DNA of 64,000 nucleotides, taken from contig JALBUN010000023.1 of the NCBI GenBank assembly GCA_025174535.1, positions 496,001 to 560,000 of the forward strand. Reading direction: 5' to 3'. The stretch's first letter is position 1, and every line of letters begins with the position of its first letter. The notes under the pieces were generated by a model. That model saw nothing but the letters and a program-made list of their open reading frames with translations. It was not told where the DNA came from and made no database searches. Of this stretch, positions 10,956 through 22,222 are shown in pieces. The translations under genes and the position numbers were made by a program. This stretch comes from Cantharellus purpuraceus (taxonomy: Eukaryota; Basidiomycota; Agaricomycetes; Cantharellales; Hydnaceae).

Positions 10956-13464
10956 CTACAAGTCAGGAGTAACGAAACTTGACCGCTTAGCTTTCTTAGC
11001 CAGTCGGTCTTCTCTTTTAAGTTCTTCCCAATCTTCTGCACCATCGACATCACCGTCTAGGCGCTCGTCTTTTTTGGCTGACAAATTGGTACTTTGTGCA
11101 GCCTTCACCCACGCTCTTTTTCGGTCTTTCTTTTGGCGACGCCGGTCACGGTGCTCTTTCTGCAGTGTCTTTGAAGACCATGACTCATTCCTTTTCTTCT
11201 TTTCCTGGCGGTCTTTGCATAGCCGTTGTCGCTCCTCAGCCTTTTCACTGGAACGCTTCGTTGCCAGTTCCTGTATCCGTTTTGCCTCTCGCTTCTTATC
11301 CTTATAGGAATATCCGTCCCACTTAAAAAGACCATTCATGAGCCGAGGACATTGAGAGAAATTTGCAACTTACATCCACATCTGCGTCGCTCCATCCCGC
11401 AGCCTTCGCATCTATATCTTTCAATTCAGGACAGCGCGGAAGCCTCAGAAGGCCAAAACTTCGTGCCACGCCCACAAGATCAAGGTCTTTCAGTCGGAAG
11501 ATGTATGATGCTTCATGCTTCGTATATGCACGGATGAAGGAGACAAATGCCTTTACTGCCTAGTCAGAGGCAGTGTCGTGAGGGCTTATGACACGCTAGT
11601 ATATGGTTAAGAACATACTTTATCGTGAGTATCACGATCTTGGAGCATCTCTGCTCGGATATTCGTGATATTGGTTTCGATCATGGAGTCCTCTGATCGT
11701 TCGACTTCGTCCGCACCCCTCGCCAAATCTTGGGACATGCCTAAGTCATCCGTTAATAATGGACGTTCTACTAAGGGGATCTTGCGCATGGCGAGAAAAT
11801 CTATGGAGTTGGCACCACATTAAGGCTGCAACTTACATAAACAGGTCGCAACGTACCAATGTAACCGCTTTCTTTCTCCCCGAGCAGACACCAGGCTCTG
11901 CCCTCCCTTCCTGCTCGTGCAGTCCTCCCACATCGATGAGAAAACCCTTTCGGATCTACCGGAGGGTCAAATTGTAGGACAACATCAACAGTGGGCAAAT
12001 CAAGCCCTCGAGCAGCAACATCTGTGCAGAGCAGCAAGGACGGAGCTGCTGGGGTCGATGGGTGTGATGCAAATGCAGTTAGCGTAGTTGTGCGCGATGC
12101 AGGAGGTATACGACCATGTAAGGAATGGAGAGAATGATTTCTGGGGAAAAGGGCAGGAAGTATCTGTTAAAAAAGCACTTGGTTTGATCTTTCTAAGGGA
12201 AAAAACAAACGGAGAAAGTAGGAGCTTACGCGGTAAAAGTAGTCCACACACGCGCATGTTGCAAAGTAGATAATAAATTTGGCCGAGTCGTGATGCTGGC
12301 GCTCGTGGGCGATGATGCGTATCAACTGAACGAGTTTTTCGGAAGGCTTGCACTCCATGAAGAAATTTTGCAGGCTGCACCAGTCAATCGTTACTAATAT
12401 ACTCCACAAAAGGGTGGGATGAAGAATTGCCTTGCAGGGACTCGGCGTTCAGATATGGCTTCTTCGCCAGCCTTGCGCTTGACACCTCGTTTTGCCTCTA
12501 CCTTCACAACGACGCGAACAGGATTTCGCAGTCCCGCTCGAACCAGGGATGATAACCCATCTGTCATGGTAGCAGAAAATAGGCCAGTTCGACGTTGCTT
12601 TGGGAGGTGCGTAATGATGCGCGTGATAGACACATCAAATCCGTGATCAAGTAGGCTGCGAGAAAAAAAGTGAGGAAGTGGTGGGAATAGATGGCGGGAG
12701 GGAAGCGAACCGGTCTGCTTCATCCAAGACGAGTACCTCTAGCTCTTTACAGCTCACGACACTTCGACCTTTGCCCAAGATGAATTCTTCCACTCGACCT
12801 GGTGTTCCGACGACAATGTCAGCTCCTGTTTCTAAGAATCGTGATACGTCTTGTTGTGGGGTAGAGGTAGATCCTGAGATAAGAAGGAGCGGTGGTGGAT
12901 ACGTCGAAGGTTGTGGACTGGTTAAAGTGATACCTTCCAGCGCGGACGATGGTTCAGCGGATGGCTGGGATGATAAAAAGAGAGAAAATATAGAATGTAT
13001 TTGTGTGGCGAGTTCCCTTTGAAAGAGTGGTCAAGGACTATGAGAACAGCAGGTAAATAATCTGCTCACCGAGTAGGCGAGATCACCAAGGCGCCGATTT
13101 CGTTTTTGCGCAACGGTGCCTCGCGATGTCGCTTTATGAGCTTCTCCAGAATTGGTATTACAAAAGCAAGAGTTTTTCCCGATCCTGTAACCGCCTATAG
13201 GACTGTGAATCATATACGGCAACAAATGACATGCCAACATACTTCGACAACCACGTCCTTATGCTTCATAAATAAAGGAATGGTGCTGGCCTGCACCGGT
13301 GTCATTTGGGTGTGCCCAAGCGACTGTACAAAGTCTAAGCTGAAGATTTACATGAGCGCAGGAACAAAAAGCCAAATGATTGCCTACATCCAAGGTGTGA
13401 GAGAGGGGTCCAGAGATGACCATGGACCAGCAAATGCATTGGTAGTAGTATTATTTGTAGACAT
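10956..13464 (-). CDS. SPB4: ATP-dependent DEAD-box rRNA helicase Spb4
   Basis: Nucleolar helicase for 60S ribosomal subunit maturation. Ten exons: 13464-13388, 13339-13243, 13194-13070, 13016-12711, 12655-12431, 12374-12230, 12163-11857, 11800-11619, 11559-11374 and 11321-10956, giving 671 aa. DEAD-box motifs in order: Q-motif region [52 protein letters not shown] and [16 protein letters not shown] before motif VI and the C-terminal [15 protein letters not shown], followed by a Lys/Arg-rich tail ([17 protein letters not shown]), single out Spb4. Intron 5 (12430-12375) has a GC donor (AAG|GCAATT), the only in-phase junction between RVPA and SLQNFF. It diverges from YMR1 across 344 bp. Confidence 0.93.
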
Positions 13465-13808
13465 TCCCTGTGATACTTGCAGAGCAATTCACGACAGCCG
13501 CCACAAGGCTGGGAAAGGTCGATGAATAAGGCTACCAAGACAACTTCTTGAATGTTGCGCTTCTAAAGAATTCGCCACAAGAAAAAGGTCCCCAGTATAC
13601 TCAAGTAAAGAGTACTTACTTTTTTTCTGGAAATCAGATGAACACAAAAAAAGTCCGCGAGCCTGAAGCGCCGTTGAGGGGTGCAAGAGGGCGTAGCTTC
13701 CCAAAGCGCAGGCCCAGGAAGCGAGCATCCTACTGCATTATATCTTGCGTCCATATCAGTTACGGTGGCTGAGAGAATTTATCCCTGTTATCGTAAGCTC
13801 CTGCACCC

Positions 13809-16793
13809 ATGGATGCTATTAGAGTAGCGAAGGTCAACATAAATCAGAGGATTCCGAAGGTGACATTTGTGCTGAACACGTCTTTGCAGGTGGCGGATGT
13901 TTTATGTAGCAGAGCAGGCAGCAATACAACTGGCACATTACATCTCACCGCCCACCATCTCATTTACAATGCGGACGGAACGCCCGAGGAGATGTGGGTG
14001 AGTTATGGCCATTTTCCAATTTATTGGCTGTTGAACGACTGCTCCAGGTGCCGTATCCTTTGATTTCTCTGGTCACTCGACTGCCTCAAACATTACAAGG
14101 ATCATCGCCTCTTTCCTTTCGGTGCCGTACGTTTGAAACCTTCACCCTGTTGTTTGCACAAGAGCAAGACGCATCCGATGTATTTGAGAGCGTAAGGGAG
14201 CTTACAGTCACCAGTGCGCTGCGATATCTGATCCATCAGAACTTCGCTGATACTGAGTATGCAGCATCGGTCACGCAACTCTATGCTTACAATTATGAAC
14301 CCAATCCCCCCTTGCCGACCAGGACTGGGTGGTCACTGTACTCTCCTCGTGAGGAGTTTGCTCGAATGGGCGTAGGCTCTCGCACAAAGGCATGGAGGTT
14401 CACCGATATCAACAAAGATTATTTGGTAAGTCACGTCGTATATAATGGCATAGCTTAAGGGCCGACAATGTATAGTTTTGTCCCACATACCCGGCTCGTC
14501 TCGTAGTTCCTACAAAGATTAGTGACACTACTCTTGGGTATGCACTCAAGTATCGCAGCAGGTCGCGCATCCCAGCGCTCTCCTATCTTCATTGGGCCAA
14601 TTTTGTGCGTATTCCAAGCCTGACCAATATTAGCATAATCTCTCACCGTACAGATAGGGCACCATAACTCGTTCGAGCCAACCTATGGTCGGCTTGACCA
14701 ACAATCGTTCCATTCAAGACGAGAAACTTGTCGAAGCTATTTTTCAATCACACCATTCCCCACATTCTCCATTTGCCGATACCAAAGTCTATGGCGCGAC
14801 AGCTACTAATCTAATAACTGACGCACGGCCCACTACGAACGCCATGGCCACATTCGCCAAGGGCGCTGGGACTGAAAATATGGACCATTACAAGGATGCC
14901 AAAAAGGTGTACCTTGGTGTTGATAACATCCATGTTATGCGTGATTCATTGGCGAAGGTCATTGAAGCTCTTAGAGAAGCAGATGCTGCTGTTACCACTG
15001 TGCAGACCCTGGATCCTTCGAGGCCGCTGCCGTCGGATAGCATCTTAGATCGACAGGCACTGAGACGATCCGGTTGGCTTCGTTACATCTCTGCGCTCTT
15101 GGACGGCACGGTTCTTGTCGTCCGCAATATCCATATCAACTCGTCCCATGTACTGATCCATTGTTCCGATGGTTGGGATCGCACTACCCAACTCTCATCT
15201 CTGGCGCAACTCTGTCTCGACCCTTTTTATCGTACCGTACGTGGTTTTGAGATACTTATTGAAAAGGATTGGTTGTCCTTTGGACACCGATTTCTCGATC
15301 GGTGTGGTCACCTGTCTTCAGAGAAGTTCTTCCTCACTGCTGGCGCGAGCGATAGTACAGGTGGCGCAGAAGCAGCTCAGGCGTTTCTGGCCTCTGTACA
15401 GAACAAATTTACACCTCAACATCATTTGAAGGAAACGAGTCCAGTATTCCACCAGTTTCTGGAATGCGTGCGTCAGATCCAGCGGCAGTTTCCAACCCGG
15501 TTCGAATTCAATCAACGGTTCCTCGAACGCCTGCATTATCACCTATATGCGTGCCAGTTTGGGACGTTTCTACACAACAATGAACAAGAGCGTCGCATAG
15601 GGGATGGTGGTATACCATCATTTGAACGTACTATCAGTGCGTGGGACTGGTTTAATTCGCCAGAGGAGATGGAGAAGAACAGAAACCCGGAATATGACCC
15701 ATCTTTAGACGATCCGAAGAGTCGTTCTCCGGATGCAGACATGGGTGTTCTGTTCCCAAATCCAAAGGATGTGAGGTTTTGGCATGAATTATATGGGCGA
15801 ACAGACGAGGAGATGAACGGAAGAATTGTATCAGCTGAGGCGATTGGAGCTGAGCTATCGGGACCGATTGACTCTGCCGAAGATGATCCCATTGTACCTC
15901 CGGCTGAGACACCTCCGCAGCTGCAACACTCACCATCCACGCCTCCCGGTGCAGCTACTTCTGACCTCACTCCCCAGAACACCGTGCCAACATCGGCCTC
16001 TGTACCCTCACTGCCTACAAAGCTCGAACGCTCTCGTGATGGACATGGAGACAGTTTCAGGCCATTTGGTTCCGTCAATTCTGCATATTCTTTGCAAACT
16101 CCTGCTTTAGAGTCTACACAGTCTGAGGCCGGTCCGTCTTCGCTGCTGAGCAAGCCTGTGCCCGCGCTTCCAAAACTTCCTGATGCGTTTATTGGTGGAG
16201 GGTTAAGGTCGATGTGGGGAAAGCTATCATCAAACGCCTCTGCAGCACTTTCAGGAGTTCGAGATGCGTATGAAGGTGTCGCGAAGGACTTTGGCTCGAG
16301 TCCAGGATCTCCCAAGACTAACTCTGATTTAACTGCAGGAGGTGGAGAGTTACAGGTAACGGACTCTACAGGCACGCCGTGGGCTAACAGGGCAGACGAT
16401 CAATCCTCTCGTGCCGCTGCGACTTTGGATATGGACAATCCATGGGCGTCGATGAAGCAAAGGTCATCGCCGACTCCCCAACATAGACGTCCCCTCAACG
16501 ATATCGCTCGTCGCCCTTCGCCACCTCCTGCAATATCACTGCCTCACGACCCAACCGTCGCCCAGCTGTCAATACTAAATTATTCCTCTTCATCGGCATC
16601 TTATTCCACATTGCCTCGCATTTCCCCATCAATGTCATCACATGGAGCTAACGCCCTCCACGCCGCCACGCCTCCTGCTATTCCTCTACCGCCAAGTCGA
16701 AGTCCCAGTTTGGTGAGTATTCCGGGCGTTGTATCTCCACCTTCACCACCGAATGGACAATCATCGGATCCGCTTGGAGTTGGCTGGTTATAG
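13809..16793 (+). CDS. YMR1: Myotubularin-family phosphoinositide 3-phosphatase (Ymr1)
   Basis: Removes the 3-phosphate of PI3P (and PI(3,5)P2 in the family) and acts in endosomal and vacuolar traffic. Exons: 13809-13832, 13890-13997, 14048-14425, 14476-14604 and 14658-16793, giving 924 aa. The first exon encodes only eight residues, MDAIRVAK. A PH-GRAM domain follows (LHLTAHHLIYN, PYPLISLVTRLPQTLQG), then the phosphatase domain. The CX5R loop HCSDGWDRT has its Cys near residue 382, with SRIPALSYLHWAN and FGTITRSSQPM before it and the family-like DWLSFGHRFLDRCGH after it. From about residue 560 the protein is Ser/Pro/Thr-rich and looks disordered, with no FYVE or coiled-coil domain seen. The acceptor of exon 5 is TAG at 14655-14657, which keeps NF|GTITR in frame. 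Confidence 0.93.
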
Positions 16794-16956
16794 ATAAATT
16801 TCTTGCCTTTTGGCGTGTAGAATAAAATTTTAGTGACGTGTAATACATACATGAGTCGTTGACATATGGATACAGCAGAAGAGGCAGTAAGATGAATGAT
16901 ATAAGGATCGGTCTCACAAATGGCGTGATCGAAATCGGTCGTCAATTGTCGGTCGC

Positions 16957-16963
16957 TATATAA
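16957..16963 (+). promoter_or_regulatory. TATA-like element of the AdoMet synthetase gene
   Basis: TATATAA lies 69 bp upstream of the ATG at 17032, followed by a pyrimidine-rich leader with CACCATGCC around the start. The position and strong expression typical of this gene make a TATA box plausible. Confidence 0.5.
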
Positions 16964-17031
16964 TTGTCGGACCTGCTTAAAATTTGACGCATCTTTAAAC
17001 CACCATCACCCCTCCATTCCTTCCGTCCACC

Positions 17032-18478
17032 ATGCCTTCCGCCAACGGTAATGTCCACAGTGCTCTCGCTCCGGGCCACTTCCTCTTCACCAGCGAGAGC
17101 GTTGGTGAAGGTCACCCCGGTACGCCCTGACTGCGATGGGCAGGATTGCTTTGACCAATCGCAACGTTTTCAGATAAAATTTGTGACCAAGTCTCGGACG
17201 CTATTGTGAGATCATTCTGACTAGTACAACTATCGCTCATTGTCCCTTCTAGCTCGATGCATGCCTCGCCCAAGATCCACACTCTAAAGTTGCATGCGAG
17301 ACTGCGTCCAAGACCGGCATGATCATGGTTTTCGGCGAGATCACCACGAAAGCTCAGCTGGACTACCAAAAGGTTATCCGCAACACGATCAAGCAGATCG
17401 GGTACGACTCGTCTGAGAAGGGATTCGACTACAAGACCTGCAACATCCTTGTTGCGATCGAGCAGCAGAGTCCCGACATTGCGCAAGGTCTTGATCACGG
17501 CTCGCTCGAGGATCATGGTGCAGGAGACCAGGGTATCATGTTTGGCTATGCAACCGATGAGACTGAGGAATACATGCCACTGACGATCATGCTCGCCCAC
17601 AAGCTTAACGCCGCTCTCGCGGCGGCTCGTCGCTCTGGCCTCCTTCCTTGGCTCCGCCCTGACTCTAAGACTCAAGTCACCGTGGAGTACAAGAAGGATG
17701 GTGGTGCCACCATTCCGTTGCGCGTCGACACCGTTGTCATCTCCACCCAGCACGCGGAGGAGATCTCGACCGAGAAACTAAGGTCGGAGATCTTGGAGAA
17801 GGTCGTCAAGAAAGTCATCCCGGCCAATCTATTGGATAACAAGACCATTTACCACGTTTGTTTCCCTCTGGATCCATGTTGGTCGTTGTCTTAGTATGCT
17901 TGTGGTTTTCAGATCCAACCATCTGGTCGTTTCGTCATCGGTGGCCCTCAGGGAGACGCCGGGTTGACTGGTCGTAAGATCATTGTCGACACCTATGGTG
18001 GTTGGGGTGCGCACGGTGGAGGTGCTTTCTCCGGCAAGGACTTTTCCAAGGTCGATCGCTCCGCAGCATACACTGCCCGATGGATCGGTATGAGTCTGTG
18101 TAGTGGTTGTCTTTTAATACTAATTCATCCTCTAGCCAAGTCTCTTGTCGCTGCTGGTCTGGCCCGCCGTGCCCTTGTTCAGCTCTCCTATGCCATCGGT
18201 GTAGCAGAGCCTCTTTCCATATATGTCGATACATACGGCACTGGGAAGAAGACTGATGAGGAGCTTGTCACCATCATTAAGAGCAACTGGGACCTTAGGC
18301 CTGGTGTCATCGGTGCGCCCTGTCCTTCGATCTACTCCATATCGCTTCTGAGACTGACCCGACCTCTTTAGTCCGTCAGTTGGACCTCCAGAAACCGATC
18401 TACCTCAAGACGGCCTCATATGGTCACTTTGGCAACCCAGAATACACTTGGGAGAAGCCCAAGCAGCTCCAGCTCTGA
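17032..18478 (+). CDS. SAM1: S-adenosylmethionine synthetase
   Basis: Makes S-adenosylmethionine from ATP and methionine in the cytosol, the general methyl donor (also used on the cap made by Ceg1). Exons: 17032-17119, 17174-17205, 17253-17855, 17913-18087, 18136-18312 and 18372-18478, giving 393 aa, the normal length. Signature segments: [20 protein letters not shown] across two introns, [39 protein letters not shown], then the P-loop-like [19 protein letters not shown] and ARWIAKSLV, and [20 protein letters not shown] near the end. Exon 2 is only 32 nt. Codon use is strongly C-ending, as expected for a highly expressed gene. The symbol follows one of the two yeast paralogues by convention only. 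Confidence 0.96.
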
Positions 18479-18860
18479 ATGCTGCTTGACGTCTTTTCTC
18501 CTCATGTTTAGGATCCGTTTTTGCATCTGCGGAAGTTCATCCTTACGCATTTCATTGCTTTACTTATTGCTTACGAGTTCAACATCCTTGGTCAGCTCCC
18601 TGCGGCTTACTACTTGCTTGATCTGTACCACATCCTAGCCCTTGGTATAGATTGTAGATTACCCCGTCGCTTAATCCCTCCATATCCCCATCTGTCTCGT
18701 CGTACCTTCATTCCCTACCCCTGCATCCCTGCCATCAATACCTTGTATCTACCACGCAATACACGCGCGCTCAACCGCGCTCAAAATTATACTTTCTTTT
18801 TATGACTTAAGTGTCAGTTGGTTGCATCCATGATTTAAACATGCGACTACTGGCATAAGT
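18479..18860. other. Convergent 3' intergenic region
   Basis: This 382 bp stretch between the convergent AdoMet synthetase and thioredoxin stops is rich in T and C and holds no coding frame I can support. It should contain both 3' UTRs and polyadenylation sites. Confidence 0.5.
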
Positions 18861-19432
18861 CTATTTCGCCAATGTAGCAAACCATGATTTGATCATAGGC
18901 AAGCTGAGGGCCCCAGTGAACTGACCCATGACAGACCCGTTTTTGACCGCATAGACTGTCGGTACCACTCGAATCTGAATGGGGATTGATGAATTTGCTT
19001 GGCATCTAGGTGAGGTGCTGACCTTGTACTCTGATGCTAGACTGGGGACGTCCCCTGCCTTCATGGTCACCAAGTCGAGAGCTTGAGCACCAATTAAGGA
19101 CGGGTCACCTTCTATGCGTTCCAATAATGGAGACAGCTGTTTGCAAGGTGGACACCAGCTATGTGACATGTCATTGGGAACGGATAAACTAAGAAACGCT
19201 GTCAACCCACTCTTCGTAAAAGTCCACGATGATGACCTTGTCCTTTGTGTTGGAAATATGGGACCTGAATGTCTAATCTCGAGTGTTGACTCTTGAGACT
19301 TAAAAATTTAGAGACGGCTTGACATACGTTTTCGTCCGCATCATGGATCTGCTGCCTTGCCCGTTGGGTGGCAGAAAATGTCCTCCTAGTGCAAGAAAAC
19401 GCTCGTGGAGTGATGCGTAAAGGCGGCAGCAT
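18861..19432 (-). CDS. Thioredoxin-fold protein with CPPC active site, probably mitochondrial
   Basis: A small redox protein expected to reduce or exchange disulfides. Exons: 19432-19328, 19272-19211, 19158-19023 and 18974-18861, giving 138 aa. The N-terminal 30 residues are basic and Ser/Arg-rich (LRITPRAFSCTRRTFSATQR), resembling a mitochondrial presequence. Then come KDKVIIVDFYEDW, the active site WCPPCKQLSP (CPPC where classical thioredoxins have CGPC), VRVVPTVYAVKNG with the cis-Pro, and a final helix. The exon 2 acceptor is the TAG at 19275-19273, because the next AG would break the frame. It diverges from the cupredoxin gene at 19.84 kb across 410 bp. Substrate and compartment are inferred. 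Confidence 0.8.
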
Positions 19433-19842
19433 ATTGACAGATACTGCGCGCGGCTGTCACCTGGGGTGGCAGCGTGTCTCAAGCCTTGAAATATGTTATT
19501 ATTTGTTAGAATGACATTGTTAGTACTTTGTGTTGGAGGTATTCTATCAAATTGGATATCTTACACTTGGAGGCTGCAGTGGGTGTCGGGGTTCGTATTC
19601 TGATCAAGCGCCACGGCAACAGTCTCTATATGGATAGCCTTGCCGTTGCGATCTCGGTCTCCATCTTGCTCCCTCTCCCAACCTCATATCTTCTCCACCC
19701 TCCGCGAGCGGAGTAAGTATTCCAGTCACTAGTAAATATGACAAGCTCACCTATCTTCTAGGTTTTCATTTGATTTCTTCTTCCGCTTGTCAGGACACTA
19801 CATTCGTTTCTATTTCAACCGTCGTATCTGCCCAGTAGCGCG

Positions 19843-20711
19843 ATGCACTTCTTTTCCACAGTCCTTGCTCTTGCCGCCATCCCCGCTGCCGTTCTTGGCT
19901 CAGTTCACACCGTCACAGTTGGTGCAGGTGGTATGCTAGCCTTCAACCCAAGCAATATCAGTGCAGCAGTGGGGGATCAAGTCAACTTTCAATTCTCGGT
20001 CAAGAACCATGTTCGTTTCATTTATTCTATCGTGCTGTTTCTTTTCTAATAGGGTCTGGCACTAGTCTGTGACTCAGAGCACGTTCACATCGCCCTGCAC
20101 AAAGGCCATGTTCAATGGCACAACAGGCATTAATTCCGGATTGTAAGCTTCAATTAATGGCTTCGTGACCTGTTCCAATGGCTTTATTTCAAGTTTGAAC
20201 TTGAATAATGTGACAGTTGATAGCAATTCCCCCCCGACTTGGAGTATTATGGTCAATGATGTACGTGGTCCTCTGCGTGGTGTCCGCATCCAACAGTTTA
20301 TTCATTATTTTGTCAAGACCACCCCACTGTGGTTCTACTGCGCCCAGGTACATATTTCGTACTTGGTGCTTTAATGAATTTTGACCATAGACTTCCAGAA
20401 AATACCTGTTTCCCATTGCCAAATGGGCATGGTATTCAGCATCAATGCAACCCCTCAGAAGAGCTTTGACACATTCCTGGTATGTGATATGACTGACAGT
20501 TGTTAATGTGACCGATCTCATGACTTTGCATTTACAGGCGACAGCCAAGGCGTCGAACAGTACCGCAGCGTCTAGCGCCGCTGGTGCTTCCGGGTCATCA
20601 AATCCATTGAACGCTGCGTCATCAAATACGAATGGTGCCTCTAGAACTGTGTTTACGCGGGGAGCAGCCGGGCTGCTCACTGTTGCAGCTATCGGTGCTG
20701 TGCTCCTCTAG
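19843..20711 (+). CDS. Secreted GPI-type cupredoxin (extracellular serine-rich protein), copy 1
   Basis: Exons: 19843-20010, 20066-20142, 20194-20260, 20318-20347, 20399-20479 and 20538-20711, giving 198 aa. A signal peptide (FFSTVLALAAIPAAVLG) is followed by a cupredoxin beta-sandwich: VHTVTVGAGG, ISAAVGDQVNFQF, a His in SVKNH as first copper ligand, STFTSPC, PTWSIMVND, then WFYCAQKIPVSHCQMGM, where Cys, His and Met could complete a type 1 copper site and the Cys after His could form a disulfide. A Ser/Ala linker leads to a hydrophobic tail (GLLTVAAIGAVLL) that fits a GPI-anchor signal. It is paired in tandem with a paralogue 0.7 kb downstream. The role at the cell surface is unknown. Confidence 0.85.
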
Positions 20712-21377
20712 ATTTTCGTCGCTGGTCCCGGCACAGCGTAGAGAGATATTTGTATGTTGGGTTGTCCGGAATATAGAAGCAAGATCTTCTATCTCAGCAA
20801 AAGCCACGCGAGTGATTTGCGAGTCTTGCTGCCTCCATAGCAATCTGCATGTGGCAACTTGATTATTTAAATCCTAATATTTCCTGAAGAACTGTGGGGG
20901 GGGGGGTCCAGATGCAATCTTTCATCAAAACCGACTGACGGAGCCCCGCTTAAAGCGACGTTGAGCAGCAAGAGCGCTGATTCAATTCACTGCTGTGGCA
21001 TGCAGTGGTCAGTCGATTTTGATGTGATCAAGATCACGAAATTAAGTAAGGATCTAGGAGTTGAGCTTTACTAGTCCGACAACAGGCACGGCCTCGTTGA
21101 TCGTTACCAAGCGTATAGCCGTATATGGGCACCGTGACCTCACCGGCGCTGGCCACCGGCGACCTTATAAAGGATAGGTCTAGCGCCTTCCCGGCCCTCT
21201 TCACCTTCTTCGCCTTCACGTCCTTGTTCAAGTCCGCAAGTCGGTCCTTTAGTGCTTTCACGGCTTGTTGAGCAGGGTAAGCTTTCCTTTCGAACACTAC
21301 ATGCACCAATCTTATCCTGTTCCTAGCCCCACAACATCAGCACTCGCCGTTTTACAGTAACGACCACTATATTCGAA
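20712..21377 (+). promoter_or_regulatory. Intergenic region with a TATA box for the second cupredoxin
   Basis: This 666 bp gap includes a homopolymer of about ten G near 20895 and a TATAAAG at 21166-21172, about 206 bp before the ATG at 21378. The minus-strand open frame at 21034-21309 starts with TTG, shows no family motif and covers the TATA box, so I treat it as chance. Confidence 0.45.
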
Positions 21378-22222
21378 ATGCGTTCTTTTGCTACCCTTCT
21401 CCTTGCCGCGGCTGTTCCCGCCCTTGTATCTGCAGTATGTCCATTGGATGTCGCAATGCGCCTGACGCTGATATCATTGTAGGCGAACCTCACAGTGAAT
21501 GTCGGGTTGAATGGCAAGCTCGCCTATGACCCACCTTCCATGAACGCTTCGATTGGAGACACTGTCTCATTTGTCTTCCAAAGCAAGAACCATGTACGTG
21601 GTTTTTCTACTCCCCTCTCCCTTTGCATGTTCCAACGAGGCGATTGTCTCAGTCCGTCTATGCGAGTACTTTCGCGAATCCCTGCACGAGTTCTGGCTTC
21701 ACCTCAGAATTGTAAGTTGATGGTCATTGAAATGATCACATCTCATCATTTTGCAGTTTCCCCGTAAACGCCACTGCTGGCCCATTCCCGGCCTTCATGA
21801 TCAACGTTACACAGCCGGCGCCGATCTGGTTCTTCTGCGCGTAAGCTGAAATAATACAAGCATGTCCAGAACGTCTCTGCATGGCTGACTTGCCCTTCTT
21901 TGCTAAAGACAAACCTCCCCGTTGGACCACTGTAAGGCAGGAATGGTGGGAGTGATCAACCCGACGGCGGATAAGACCCTTGCTCAGTTCCAGGTATTTC
22001 GGAATCACCTCGTCGCGTGATGACCTGTTGATCTCTTTATCGCTGTAATCTCACCAGGCTAACGCAATGGGCAACTCGACGAGTAGTGCGGCAGGCAGTG
22101 CTACAGGAACCGCAGCACCCTCCAGCAGTGCTAGCACCAAGCCCAACAGTGCGGTAAAGAAGAGCGGTAGTGCAGCTTTGCTGACACTGGTCGGCGTCGT
22201 GGCTGGGCTCACTGCGCTATGA
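21378..22222 (+). CDS. Secreted GPI-type cupredoxin (extracellular serine-rich protein), copy 2
   Basis: Exons: 21378-21434, 21483-21593, 21653-21711, 21757-21840, 21909-21993 and 22058-22222, giving 186 aa. Signal peptide RSFATLLLAAAVPALVSA; then LTVNVGLNGKLAYDP, ASIGDTVSFVF, QSKNH with the first His ligand, STFANPC, FMINVTQPAPIWFFCAQ, and DHCKAGM with the His and Met ligands. The tail is Ser/Thr/Ala-rich with a C-terminal hydrophobic segment (LLTLVGVVAGLTAL), fitting GPI anchoring. Intron positions after KNH, before the WFxC block and before the Ser-rich tail match copy 1, so the two arose by tandem duplication. Copy 2 has an intron exactly at the signal-peptide end (VSA|ANL) that copy 1 lacks. 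Protein divergence is large, so the duplication is old. Confidence 0.87.

Noticed and set aside
15539..16375. 278-codon minus-strand frame over YMR1
   Set aside because: Antisense to the Ser/Pro-rich YMR1 tail, where low complexity suppresses stops; no motif.
17112..17753. 213-codon minus-strand frame in the AdoMet synthetase gene
   Set aside because: Shadow of a gene with strong codon bias; no independent motif.
21034..21309. Minus-strand 91-codon Lys-rich frame between the cupredoxins
   Set aside because: Starts at TTG, no homology, and overlaps the TATA box and leader of the second cupredoxin gene.
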